Positions 1-7,638 of a stretch of 45,596 nt of DNA are shown in pieces (the stretch's first letter is position 1; each line of letters begins with the position of its first letter). Under the pieces are notes generated by a model. The model was not told where the DNA came from. It did not search any database and worked only from the letters and a program-made list of their open reading frames with translations. Source of the DNA: UBA12151 sp964600645 (GTDB lineage Bacteria; Patescibacteriota; Minisyncoccia; Moranbacterales; UBA9337); assembly GCA_964600645.1 (NCBI GenBank), contig CAZRJL010000001.1, positions 1-45,596 on the forward strand, read 5' to 3'. A program made the translations under genes and the position numbers.

Positions 1-1736
1 CACATATATCGCTTGGCATTTTTGCTTGAATCATAATTGGACACCTCGCGCGCCAAATGTTTTTTGGAAATATTCTCATCGGTTATAAATTCTTCTTTTT
101 GTTTCAGTTGATAGATCGTAAGTGTTCCAAGCTCTTTTCTTTCTCCTATTGTAAACTTTTTTTCATATTTACGGATATATTTATCATAATCCGATTGAGT
201 CCTTGCGATAATAAAATAATTCGCATTTTTGTATACCTTTGATTTTTCGATATTATCACGAGGAATTTTCCGCATATCCAATAAGAATGTCAATGACCGA
301 TTAAACTCACTTTGCGCATTAAAAAGTACCGGGTACCCGTTATTTTTATACGCATTTTCCATTAGATTGGCAATTTCACTTTGCTGTTCCAGTGTTATCC
401 TTGTTTTCTGTTTCAATATTTTATCCGTACCGATTCCAATATCCTCACTTTGAGCCAAGGATAATTGTCTGAAAAACCGCAAATCAAAAACCACATTCGA
501 TACCACAAAAATCAAAATAAATATAATTCCCGCGATATTTTTATTTATTTTTAGAAGTTTTGTCAACTCCCCTATCAATAACCCAAGAAAAACAAAAGGA
601 ACAGCTGCGCTGATTAGAAAAAATCTCGGGGATAAATCAAAAGAAATGGGCAAAAATATCACAAATACAACACCAAACCAGAGAGCGTTTAGGATTAGAA
701 AATCTTTTTTTGTCGCATTCTTTTCTGTTTTTAGGGCTAGAATCAAAGAAGAAATCGACAACGTCAATAAAATAAACGCGGCCAGTCCTTTTGCAAGATG
801 ATTGCGACAATCCTGATTGCATTTTATGTCAAATCCAAATTTTCCTTTTGAGCCAAGGTCGATATCAAAAAAAACAACGTCTTGAGCGCCTGTGAGTATC
901 GTCCAATATCCGGATGAGTGTTGCAAATAATTTTCACTTATTTTTTCCGGCCAGGTTTTCGGAGTTTCATCGGATTTTTCAGTAATAGCTAGAAAAAATT
1001 GTGCCGCATTATCCCCTCCGGTTTTTATTTCATTTATTATCATCGGCACATTCAGGAATAAAAACAGCGCGATCGATGCAGCCCAAAATAAAAAATTTAT
1101 CCGCGGTTTTTTTATTAAAATAAAAATAACTCCGATAAGGGGCGCGGCCACAAGCGCCAAGAAGTGAAATTGTACCAAAAAAGACAGCGCTATGGAAGAT
1201 ATAACAAGCCACCAACCCTTCTTTTTCTCATCTTCATCAACAACGCGCAAAAGTGAATAAAAAAATAATATTCCAAAAAACGGAAGCATGTTGGGATTCC
1301 ATGCAAAACGTGAATATGTAATCAAAAATAATGAACAGGAAAAAAGAGCTGTAAGGCCAATTGCCATGTTTTTCTCAAAATATCTTCTAGCAAAAAGATA
1401 AAATATTCCCAAAGAAAAAATTGAAAACAATAGGGTTGGATAAGCGATTCCTTGCGGAGTATTTCCAAAAATTTTAGCACCTATATATTGGATGTAATAA
1501 AATGCCGGACCAAGCCTCAGCATCGTTCCGGCCGCTCTTGGTCCAAGAAGAGGCAACTCCCCTGCTCCATTTTCAATCGCAGCTTCAATTATGAGAGCAT
1601 CACGAGCCTGATCCAGTTCGAAATGAAGCCACGGAGTGAAATTATATGATCGAAAAAAAATCCCCACCAAAAAAACAAAGCAAATTAGCAAAGTGATTCG
1701 ATTTTTTTTCAAAAAATTCAAATATTTATTCATCAT
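1..1736 (-). CDS. Multi-pass membrane glycosyltransferase, GT-C (PMT/ArnT-like), partial
   Basis: An open frame runs without a stop from ATG at 1736 (a second ATG follows at 1733) to the left edge, so the C-terminus lies outside the window. The protein opens with a basic segment and a membrane helix, then an external loop containing FELDQARDA, the acidic loop position expected for GT-C enzymes that use lipid-linked sugars. At least eight more hydrophobic segments follow, then a soluble C-terminal part. The family (dolichyl-phosphate-mannose mannosyltransferase-like, 'glycosyltransferase family 39') transfers sugars to proteins or lipids on the outer face of the membrane. The acceptor cannot be told from sequence. 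No good ribosome binding site is seen before either ATG. Confidence 0.75.
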   Translation of the reverse strand, partial: MMNKYLNFLKKNRITLLICFVFLVGIFFRSYNFTPWLHFELDQARDALIIEAAIENGAGELPLLGPRAAGTMLRLGPAFYYIQYIGAKIFGNTPQGIAYPTLLFSIFSLGIFYLFARRYFEKNMAIGLTALFSCSLFLITYSRFAWNPNMLPFFGILFFYSLLRVVDEDEKKKGWWLVISSIALSFLVQFHFLALVAAPLIGVIFILIKKPRINFLFWAASIALFLFLNVPMIINEIKTGGDNAAQFFLAITEKSDETPKTWPEKISENYLQHSSGYWTILTGAQDVVFFDIDLGSKGKFGFDIKCNQDCRNHLAKGLAAFILLTLSISSLILALKTEKNATKKDFLILNALWFGVVFVIFLPISFDLSPRFFLISAAVPFVFLGLLIGELTKLLKINKNIAGIIFILIFVVSNVVFDLRFFRQLSLAQSEDIGIGTDKILKQKTRITLEQQSEIANLMENAYKNNGYPVLFNAQSEFNRSLTFLLDMRKIPRDNIEKSKVYKNANYFIIARTQSDYDKYIRKYEKKFTIGERKELGTLTIYQLKQKEEFITDENISKKHLAREVSNYDSSKNAKRYM

Positions 1737-1901
1737 CGAAAATGCAATATATAATCAAAAACAAGTTTTTAATGTAATTATTTTAACACACTTTAAAGCA
1801 TCTACAAAAGCAGGAATCTATCAACAAGCGCAAAATATCTCACCTCCCCCACCCAACACCCATTCCAAAAAGAAAAATAGAACCAGCAAAAAGAATAATT
1901 T

Positions 1902-1937
1902 TCAGTTTTTTGTTTTCAGGATGAAGTAGCATTTTTT
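1902..1937. repeat. Short direct repeat, copy A
   Basis: A TCAG, a T-run, then AGGATGAAGTAG and AT-rich flank; the same arrangement recurs at 3355-3386 with a small indel and one C/T change. The copies bracket the two unknown genes at 1993-3279. Read on the minus strand, both copies start with codons for LLHP, so they may be remnants of one coding sequence. The rest of the 1737-1992 gap holds no convincing gene; a 30-codon minus-strand frame that opens in this repeat has a hydrophobic centre but no ribosome binding site. Confidence 0.5.
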
Positions 1938-1992
1938 GAGTGTTTAAGCTGATTTATTGTGCATTGTAAGAAATTATTTTTTATTTCATGCG

Positions 1993-2727
1993 CTACTTCA
2001 AATATCTTTCTATCAATATTCCCAATACAATAAAAAATAATCCTCCCATAAACCAGAGCAATAATTTCCTTACAGAATTATATCTGCAACGATAATCTTT
2101 TTCTTTTTTTGTTAAAATAAACACTAATCGCGGGAAGAAATATTTCAAAATAATACTAAAAACATAAAAAAACCATACTGATGTAAGCAAATATTCCCAA
2201 CTAAGAAAAACAAATTTAATGTTCATCCAATACTGAAATAAATAAGCCATCCCAAGAGCCAGCCCAATCCGCACTAAAAAGTTCCCGGCATATTTTCCAT
2301 GCATAGGAATTAAGCCATCATCAAAAAGGAAGGCATAGTCAAATCTATATTTTTTCAAAAACTCATCTAATTTTTTCAAAAAACCGACATCCTCATTCTC
2401 CTGACCATCTTTGTATGTGTAAACTACGGTTGGCAAGAAATAGCGTTTATAAAATGTTAAACACAAATCCTCACTTCCCCAAAGGGCAACCTCGTCATCC
2501 TTATAAGCCAACACTTCAATATTTTGAATATTTTCATGTTCGATTTTTTCCATGGAAAGAAATAATTCATTTAATTCTTTTTTTTCAAAAGAGCGCTTAT
2601 TTGTTTTTAGTGCATACAAAACTTTCTTAAAATTTAACTTTAAGAAAGAATCTAAATTATTTAAGTATTCAGAATCAAAACGAATTGACCTCATTAATAA
2701 TTCTTTTAATCTTGTTTTGTCTGTCAT
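1993..2727 (-). CDS. Unknown protein with soluble N-terminal half and C-terminal membrane helices
   Basis: 244 residues. I do not recognise the family. The first about 145 residues are charged and look soluble. They are followed by about three hydrophobic segments (near 150-170, 172-195 and 225-242) with a basic, Lys/Arg-rich loop between the second and third. This suggests a cytoplasmic domain tethered to the membrane. It ends at 1993 and its start is 33 bases downstream of the stop of the next gene (2761), so both may share a transcript. The pair lies between the short direct repeats at 1902 and 3355, which suggests acquisition as a unit. Confidence 0.6.
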   Translation of the reverse strand: MTDKTRLKELLMRSIRFDSEYLNNLDSFLKLNFKKVLYALKTNKRSFEKKELNELFLSMEKIEHENIQNIEVLAYKDDEVALWGSEDLCLTFYKRYFLPTVVYTYKDGQENEDVGFLKKLDEFLKKYRFDYAFLFDDGLIPMHGKYAGNFLVRIGLALGMAYLFQYWMNIKFVFLSWEYLLTSVWFFYVFSIILKYFFPRLVFILTKKEKDYRCRYNSVRKLLLWFMGGLFFIVLGILIERYLK

Positions 2728-2760
2728 ACAATCCTTTGTTAAAAAATAATCGAATTCAAA

Positions 2761-3279
2761 TTATTGCTTATCCAATTTATCACTCGGAATTGAAATTATG
2801 TGACTGTATACTTTATCAAACTGAATATCATTATTTTCAATCATGAAAAGCAAATTAGTGCACGCCATCTCAAAATCTTGCAAAAAATCTTCATAAATAA
2901 GAAGTAATTTATCACTTTGAATTTTTAAATGCATATCCTTTAAATTCGCATTAATTTCGTGTTTTCGCTCCGAAAGACTTATTGGATTTCCTGGCCTAGA
3001 AGAATGAACTAGAGAACACCTCAGATTTGAATATAAATCAAATTTTCCTTTAGTGTGCTCTTTATATTTGTCAGGAAATAATTCCTTTATTGCAAGCTTA
3101 AAACGATCTGCAGATATCCCTTTTTGATCCCATGCATATGGATCTAGACAAGCACCGAGAAATTCAATCGATTGAGAAATTAAACCGAATCCCAAATATG
3201 CATAAGACCTGTCTGCTTGAATTGTCATTTCCCTAATTTCAATTAGAAATGCTGACCCAATAAATTCCTTTACTAACAT
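2761..3279 (-). CDS. Unknown helical protein with an Rx4H motif (HEPN-like?)
   Basis: 172 residues, predicted mostly helical from composition. Around residues 85-100 it has NLRCSLVHSSRPG, in which Arg and His are separated by four residues. Rx4-6H is the catalytic signature of HEPN-domain RNases, and the position inside a helix preceding a turn fits that fold. That is inference from one motif; the overall family was not recognised. It lies upstream of the membrane-tethered protein at 1993-2727 on the same strand, inside a repeat-flanked block. A toxin or defence role is possible but not shown. Confidence 0.5.
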   Translation of the reverse strand: MLVKEFIGSAFLIEIREMTIQADRSYAYLGFGLISQSIEFLGACLDPYAWDQKGISADRFKLAIKELFPDKYKEHTKGKFDLYSNLRCSLVHSSRPGNPISLSERKHEINANLKDMHLKIQSDKLLLIYEDFLQDFEMACTNLLFMIENNDIQFDKVYSHIISIPSDKLDKQ

Positions 3280-3354
3280 ATTTTATAAATTATTATCCTT
3301 ATTCCTCCCAAAGTTTAGTGATTGTGTCCTTGATTTTTTGTTCGTAAATTTCTA

Positions 3355-3386
3355 TCAGTTTTTTTTAGGATGAAGTAGTATTTTTT
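3355..3386. repeat. Short direct repeat, copy B
   Basis: Second copy of the repeat at 1902-1937 (TCAG, T-run, AGGATGAAGTAG). Immediately to its left on the plus strand (3299-3366, read on minus) is a short stop-terminated fragment with the residues LIEIYEQKIKDTITKLWEE. It resembles the end of a larger protein, so the repeat may mark debris from an earlier gene. Confidence 0.45.
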
Positions 3387-3418
3387 AAGATGGTTTATTC
3401 CTGAATTAATTCAGGGAT

Positions 3419-4921
3419 TTATTTATTCATTTTTTCAAGTGCATCCTTCATCACCATCGTCGCCTTGCAATCATCTTCATTATACAGCAAAATTCTTTCC
3501 ATTTTTTTCGGATCTTTAGTTTCCAGATATTCATTGAACCATTGGATAGACAATGCGCCGGACGGCGTTTCATCGCGCCATTTGAAACCGAGATATTGTG
3601 CGATCTCTTTGAGAGAATAACTGCCCAGCGGCCAGTCTGTGTATTTCAAAATGATGTCGTTATATAAATCAATCACATTGGGATTAGCGAAAAAACTTTC
3701 GACTTCTTCGACCGAGACCGCCTCCGGATATTGCTTTTGCATCTTGCGATAAGTCGTTCGCTCATGGGGTGAATAGTAATAGGCGGCGAAATCTCCCTTT
3801 GGCAAAGAGCGGATATATTTCCAAAAATTACCAAAAGCCTCTTTCTCCGCCTCTTTGGTTTTGTCTTTGGCTGTAAAATCAATAAATTTTTCCCCTGCCG
3901 GGCTTCTTTCATAAACACCGTGCATATAGACAAACTCTTGTGTTGGATCATCTTCAATATCAAAAAACACTTCATACGAAACTTTCGGCAAGTCAATTTT
4001 TTTATACAAAACCGGGTCTTTCTTGTTATGTAAAATATCGGCTCTGGCGATAATTTTTCCCAACGTCTTTTCAGCCACGCCTTTTAAGAAAGTTTTATCC
4101 TTTTTCCTTCTGCTCAATATATCAGCCATATCAAGTGTGCATATTTCCCCTACTTTATTGATGAATAAATCCTCGTTAATTGTATCGCGTTTGGATCTAC
4201 CTAGATAAAATATATTCGAAATATCTTCATTTTCCTTGCACCACTTTTTGCAACTGTCATGCCACGGACACAATTTGCACGATCCGGCCATAGCCGGCTT
4301 GTTCTGCTCCTCATTTGCCAAAAGGACTTGGACATTATTTTTGATCTGTCCATAAAATTCCCACCAAGTCATTGGGTTTCTTTTTCCCATTGAGGCATCC
4401 AGATTATATTCCATCTCCTGTTTATGAATATCGATTATTTTCCCCGTGCCGGTATTTGGTAATTCTAATTTTTTCAGAAGTTCGATATAAAAACAAAGTT
4501 GGACGGCATAATGTTTCTTGGGCTTGCCCTCCTCTTCAAAATCTTCGTCAGCGCCTTCCACTCCGCTTCCCGATTTGATATCCACCGGAATATATTTTCC
4601 GTCCGGCATCCTTTTGAGCAAGTCCGGAATGCCCAGATAATTTTCATACTTCAAGACCCCTTGATAAATCAAAGGAGTTCCGCTTGCGATTGCTTCGATT
4701 GTTTTCTCAAATCTTTCTTCAAGCGATCCCACACTCAGATCAAGATATTCGCCTATCTCAGAAACGACATTCTTCTCATGCGCCACTCCTCGTTCCCACA
4801 GCATCCGCACAAATGGATTAGCCTCCTGAATTTTCTCCTCCTGCGGACCATAAGCATCCCGCCACACTTTGTGCGGACATTTTATGTAATCATAAAGTTT
4901 TGAAGCGGTGATGTTTTTCAT
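3419..4921 (-). CDS. TM0106-family RecB-like nuclease with C-terminal RNase H-like domain
   Basis: 500 residues. The N-terminal half is RecB/Cas4-like: start motif SKLYDYIKCPHKVW, catalytic segment IPVDIKSGSG near residues 112-121, a QLCFYIELL helix after it, and a cysteine cluster CKLCPWHDSCKKWC near 215-229 that could hold an Fe-S cluster or zinc. The C-terminal half is an RNase H-like exonuclease (RNase_H_2/YprB type) with EVFFDIEDD near 318 and YNEDDCKAT near 483, placing acidic residues as in DEDD nucleases. The architecture matches the TM0106 family, whose role is not established but which is assigned to DNA processing. A -10 TATACT at 4928-4933 sits only six bases before the ATG, so the transcript is probably leaderless. 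Confidence 0.85.
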   Translation of the reverse strand: MKNITASKLYDYIKCPHKVWRDAYGPQEEKIQEANPFVRMLWERGVAHEKNVVSEIGEYLDLSVGSLEERFEKTIEAIASGTPLIYQGVLKYENYLGIPDLLKRMPDGKYIPVDIKSGSGVEGADEDFEEEGKPKKHYAVQLCFYIELLKKLELPNTGTGKIIDIHKQEMEYNLDASMGKRNPMTWWEFYGQIKNNVQVLLANEEQNKPAMAGSCKLCPWHDSCKKWCKENEDISNIFYLGRSKRDTINEDLFINKVGEICTLDMADILSRRKKDKTFLKGVAEKTLGKIIARADILHNKKDPVLYKKIDLPKVSYEVFFDIEDDPTQEFVYMHGVYERSPAGEKFIDFTAKDKTKEAEKEAFGNFWKYIRSLPKGDFAAYYYSPHERTTYRKMQKQYPEAVSVEEVESFFANPNVIDLYNDIILKYTDWPLGSYSLKEIAQYLGFKWRDETPSGALSIQWFNEYLETKDPKKMERILLYNEDDCKATMVMKDALEKMNK

Positions 4922-4935
4922 AAACTAAGTATACC

Positions 4936-4979
4936 AAAAAGCAATTTCCAGTCCACAATTGAGCTGGAAATTGCTTTTT
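4936..4979 (-). terminator. Strong intrinsic terminator, 16-bp stem
   Basis: A 16-bp perfect stem (AAAAAGCAATTTCCAG with its complement) and a 12-base loop end in a T-run on the minus strand. It lies eight bases after the stop of the gene at 4987-5325 and just upstream of the nuclease promoter, separating the two transcripts. Confidence 0.85.
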
Positions 4980-4986
4980 TCACTCA

Positions 4987-5325
4987 TTAGGAATATATTC
5001 CCCAATCTCTAGAAATAAACCAGTGCGGAGTGTATTCTGGAGGCCATGGCCATGTAATATATTTACCAGGATCAAATGAATCCTTAGAAATTTCCAAAGA
5101 AATTAACTGCTCTGGTAAAATTGAAAGATTATGCTCTCCTTCAGGACTATCCAAATCATACATATGGTATCTGTCTGGATTTGGAGACAGTTTTCTTCTT
5201 GATGGCCCCAAATCAAATGGAACGCATAATCTACTAACGACGCCCTTCTCATGGGAATCAAAATTTATTTTAATTAATTTTTTATTACTGATAGCTTCTA
5301 TAAATTTATTCTTAATATTTTCCAT
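4987..5325 (-). CDS. Small WYL-like protein, unknown function
   Basis: 112 residues. It begins with a helix (KFIEAISNKKLIKINF) followed by a beta-rich region with RLCVPFDLGPSRRK, a DRYHMYDLDSPEG stretch and NLSILPEQLISLEI. This order resembles the core of WYL domains (helix, strand, Arg-x-V/L-x-P strand, aromatic strand, closing strand). There is no helix-turn-helix and the protein is much shorter than typical WYL regulators, so it would be a stand-alone ligand-sensing fold if the resemblance is real. The C-terminus is rich in Trp and Pro (WPWPPEYTPHWF). Its mRNA ends at the strong hairpin at 4936-4979. Confidence 0.55.
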   Translation of the reverse strand: MENIKNKFIEAISNKKLIKINFDSHEKGVVSRLCVPFDLGPSRRKLSPNPDRYHMYDLDSPEGEHNLSILPEQLISLEISKDSFDPGKYITWPWPPEYTPHWFISRDWGIYS

Positions 5326-5403
5326 GCTTTTGTGATTTAATTTTTAATGCTATAATTTATTTAGAGGAAAGAGGGCGAATGATCTATCTTTTGGAAAAAT
5401 CAT

Positions 5404-5413
5404 NNNNNNNNNN
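5404..5413. other. Assembly gap (10 N)
   Basis: Ten undetermined bases join two contigs. The true distance is unknown. The small gene on the right ends three bases after the gap, and the left flank (5326-5403) holds no gene that I can see, so material may be missing here. Confidence 0.99.
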
Positions 5414-5415
5414 TT

Positions 5416-5550
5416 TTACTTACGCTTTCCTTTTTCTCTCTGGGAAAGCGCGCTAGCAGCTACCGACTTAGTTTTTCTAGTCGTCCTTTTGTTTCGTAAA
5501 AGACTTGACGCCTTCTTAGCTACTCGCTTACTCGTCACTTTTTTCGCCAT
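5416..5550 (-). CDS. Small basic Lys/Ala/Ser-rich protein
   Basis: 44 codons from ATG 5550 to TAA 5416. The peptide starts MAKKVTSKRVAKKASSLL and continues with TKSVAASALSQ and a basic tail. Small proteins with this pattern (Lys-rich start, repeated Ala/Ser-Lys blocks, a final AASALSQ-like element) occur widely as unannotated or hypothetical proteins in bacterial accessory regions. The function is unknown. It starts upstream of the XRE/ImmA operon terminus, on the same strand, and ends beside the assembly gap. Confidence 0.65.
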   Translation of the reverse strand: MAKKVTSKRVAKKASSLLRNKRTTRKTKSVAASALSQREKGKRK

Positions 5551-5646
5551 ATTTTTAATTTTTAATATTTATTTTAAATTCCGCTGACATCGACCGATTT
5601 GCCAGCTCTCATTTTTTTATTTTATGCTCTATTTTTTAAAGCATTC

Positions 5647-6183
5647 TTAAAATTTTCCTTCTTTCAATAATTTTAATTCTTTTGCTCTATAATACACAGC
5701 CTGTCCAGAAACTTTAAAAATACTTGCTAGTCTTACTTTTTTCAAATAATCTGGCTCATTTATAGAATTCCACTTTTTAACAAATAACTCGGCGGGCATT
5801 AAAAAAGCCGCCGCAAACCTATCACAAAATCTCTCCTCCCCCCGTTTAGAGTAGATTTCTCCTATAGAAAAACCATATCTTAATCCAAGATTTCTTATTA
5901 CATGGCCTATTTCATGACATGTTGTAAAATTTTGCCTCAAATCAAAATCTTTAGAATTTATCCATATTTTATATCCTCCGTGAGACGACTCGAAATAAAC
6001 CAATCCTGAGCAATTCATTTCAGCTAATTTATTTTCTGAATAAAAAATATCAATTTTTGCACCAAATGAATCCTCCATCCATTTTAATAGCGACAGGATG
6101 GATGGCATTTTTTCCCCTATGCTTTCATATATCGTCGTAGCAATTTTTTCTGCGTTAATATTTATACTTTCATACGATCCCAT
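5647..6183 (-). CDS. ImmA/IrrE-family zinc metallopeptidase
   Basis: 178 residues. The central motif CHEIGHVIRN (near residue 86) is the HExxH zinc site of the ImmA/IrrE (DUF955) family, and the downstream GEERFCDRFAAAFLMP block supplies the expected third acidic ligand and the family's conserved end motif. These peptidases cleave partner repressors, as ImmA cuts ImmR in ICEBs1, to derepress mobile elements or stress genes. The XRE regulator lies immediately upstream (two bases apart), so the two are co-transcribed and the regulator is the likely substrate. Confidence 0.9.
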   Translation of the reverse strand: MGSYESININAEKIATTIYESIGEKMPSILSLLKWMEDSFGAKIDIFYSENKLAEMNCSGLVYFESSHGGYKIWINSKDFDLRQNFTTCHEIGHVIRNLGLRYGFSIGEIYSKRGEERFCDRFAAAFLMPAELFVKKWNSINEPDYLKKVRLASIFKVSGQAVYYRAKELKLLKEGKF

Positions 6184-6185
6184 GA

Positions 6186-6512
6186 CTAATCAGATTTTAA
6201 ATTATTAATTAAATCCTCTACCAACTTAGCATCTTTATCATTTTCAATTTTATATTTTTCCCGCAAATATACTTTCAAATTAACTTGTTCATTCTGCTCG
6301 ATAATATTAAGTTGATCAAGTATCTCCTTTACTTTGACATCTAATCCTTTCGCCAATTTTATGACTGATTCTAGAGATACGTTTTTATTATCAAAATCAC
6401 CTTTTTCAATTCTTGATATAAACCCCTTTGAAAGGCCCGCTTTATCGGATAAATCGTCCATCGTTAAAGACAATCCGACTCTATAATTTTTAATTATCTT
6501 GCTTAATTTCAT
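6186..6512 (-). CDS. XRE-family HTH repressor, partner of ImmA-type peptidase
   Basis: 108 residues. An N-terminal Cro/cI helix-turn-helix (LTMDDLSDKAGLSKGFISRIEKGD) is followed by ESVIKLAKGLDVKVKEIL and a short charged tail. It is the first gene of a two-gene operon with the ImmA-like peptidase. The promoter at 6525-6553 carries a GTTTA-N6-TAAAC inverted repeat over its -10 box, as expected for autorepression. By analogy with ImmR/ImmA or IrrE/DdrO, damage or another signal would trigger cleavage and derepression; whether it controls other genes cannot be read here. Confidence 0.85.
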   Translation of the reverse strand: MKLSKIIKNYRVGLSLTMDDLSDKAGLSKGFISRIEKGDFDNKNVSLESVIKLAKGLDVKVKEILDQLNIIEQNEQVNLKVYLREKYKIENDKDAKLVEDLINNLKSD

Positions 6513-6524
6513 ATGGTTAACATA

Positions 6525-6553
6525 AGTTTAATACAGTAAACAAAATATGTCAA
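6525..6553 (-). promoter_or_regulatory. Promoter with operator for XRE-ImmA operon
   Basis: On the minus strand: -35 TTGACA (6548-6553), 17-base spacer, -10 TAAACT (6525-6530). The inverted repeat GTTTA-N6-TAAAC (6526-6541) overlaps the -10 and is a candidate autoregulatory operator. Confidence 0.7.
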
Positions 6554-6589
6554 GCCCTCATCAAAAAAGCAGCTTCGCTGCCTCTCTAA

Positions 6590-6717
6590 CTACGCGTCTT
6601 TCCTGTATTTTTTGATAAATTCTATGATTCTATCAACAGATTATTTAGAATTTCTCTTAATTTCATGTTCCCAAATCCTCAAAACATTCCAGTTTTTTTA
6701 TGATATTTATAATTCAT
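6590..6717 (-). pseudogene. Remnant of a Vsr-like endonuclease gene (C-terminus)
   Basis: The minus strand encodes WNVLRIWEHEIKRNSK, a TAA stop, then SVDRIIEFIKKYRKDA and TAG. VLRIWEHEI is the well-known end motif of Vsr-type very-short-patch-repair endonucleases and relatives. Upstream residues YHKKTG are in another frame, so there is both a frameshift and a nonsense codon. Only this C-terminal scrap remains. Vsr genes accompany DNA methylases, and this scrap sits directly downstream of the restriction gene at 6721, so it is probably a decayed part of the same restriction-modification locus. Confidence 0.7.
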
Positions 6718-6720
6718 TAT

Positions 6721-7638
6721 CTATTCTATATCTTTCACAAACTCAACAAATCCGGCAGTATTTAACCAGAAATTTTGTTGGTTCTTTTTCAGGAAGCGTT
6801 CAATTTCCCTTCTCTGCTTTAAAAGCTTTTTTGATTTTTTTGAAATTTTTCCAAGCAATTTATTTGAATATGTACCGTCCAAGAAGGAAACATAAGAAAT
6901 ATCTTTACCATCTTCTCTTAGATTAAGAATTTCAATCAATTCAGAAACCTGTTTATCCTGCTCTCCTCCTCCGACGTTTAAATGCTTCGCCTCAAGCAAA
7001 AATATTCTTTCGCCATTCTTTATAATTAAATCCAACATCTTGCCTTGTTTTTTTGCCTTAATCTTAACTCCGAGATTATCTCTCAGGCTTGAATTAGAAA
7101 ACACTTCTTTGGAAAATCTAGCCACACATTTTTTATTTTTCTCAAACTCATCCCAATTTTTTACTTCTTTGAATTTATTTTTCTCTAATATTTTTACTAA
7201 TTTTCTCTCTCCTAGCTCTCCTTTCTTACGAGAAGAATTAGAATCAAGAATTGCCTGGACCCAATTTTCAGGAACCTTATCACTTAGCTCTCTTTTATTA
7301 ATATATAGCTCCGTGATCGTCCTAAATGAATCAAAATCTTTCTGAATTAAATCTCTAGTAGTGTCGCAGGCATTAACAAAACAACCCAACTCTGAACAGT
7401 TTGCATAGGTAGAGTTAAAAACAAGAAAAAGTTTTTGAAAATATTTTTCGATAACGTCCTTTTTCTCTTTATTTTCTTTTAACTTTTTAATAGTTATGAT
7501 AATTTCTTTTATTTCTTTTATAGCCTCGAGATGTTCCTTTAATTTCGGATGTTTATCAATTATAAAATAATCGACATCTAAATGCGGCTCGGGATTATCT
7601 TTCGAAATATTAAAGTAATGCAGATTGTTTTTTAGCAT
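6721..7638 (-). CDS. Type II restriction endonuclease, PD-(D/E)XK type
   Basis: 305 residues from the chosen ATG at 7638; an upstream in-frame ATG at 7689 would overlap the methylase gene by 80 bases instead of 29 and adds a hydrophobic leader that does not suit a nuclease. The catalytic site is probably LDLIIKNGERIFLLEAKH in the second half, with Asp, then Glu-Ala-Lys, as in PD-(D/E)XK enzymes. The N-terminal half is helical and Lys-rich, with a few Cys near ELGCFVNACDTTRD. The overlap with the upstream N6-adenine methylase makes this the cognate restriction enzyme. The recognition site and named family were not identified. Confidence 0.75.
   Translation of the reverse strand: MLKNNLHYFNISKDNPEPHLDVDYFIIDKHPKLKEHLEAIKEIKEIIITIKKLKENKEKKDVIEKYFQKLFLVFNSTYANCSELGCFVNACDTTRDLIQKDFDSFRTITELYINKRELSDKVPENWVQAILDSNSSRKKGELGERKLVKILEKNKFKEVKNWDEFEKNKKCVARFSKEVFSNSSLRDNLGVKIKAKKQGKMLDLIIKNGERIFLLEAKHLNVGGGEQDKQVSELIEILNLREDGKDISYVSFLDGTYSNKLLGKISKKSKKLLKQRREIERFLKKNQQNFWLNTAGFVEFVKDIE

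Noticed and set aside
1636..1929. 97-codon plus-strand frame
   Set aside because: Overlaps the start of the minus-strand glycosyltransferase and consists of low-complexity Lys/Phe/Pro sequence.
3299..3366. Short fragment LIEIYEQKIKDTITKLWEE read as a gene
   Set aside because: It has no start codon and a stop just upstream; at most it is debris of a lost gene, so it is only mentioned with the repeat.
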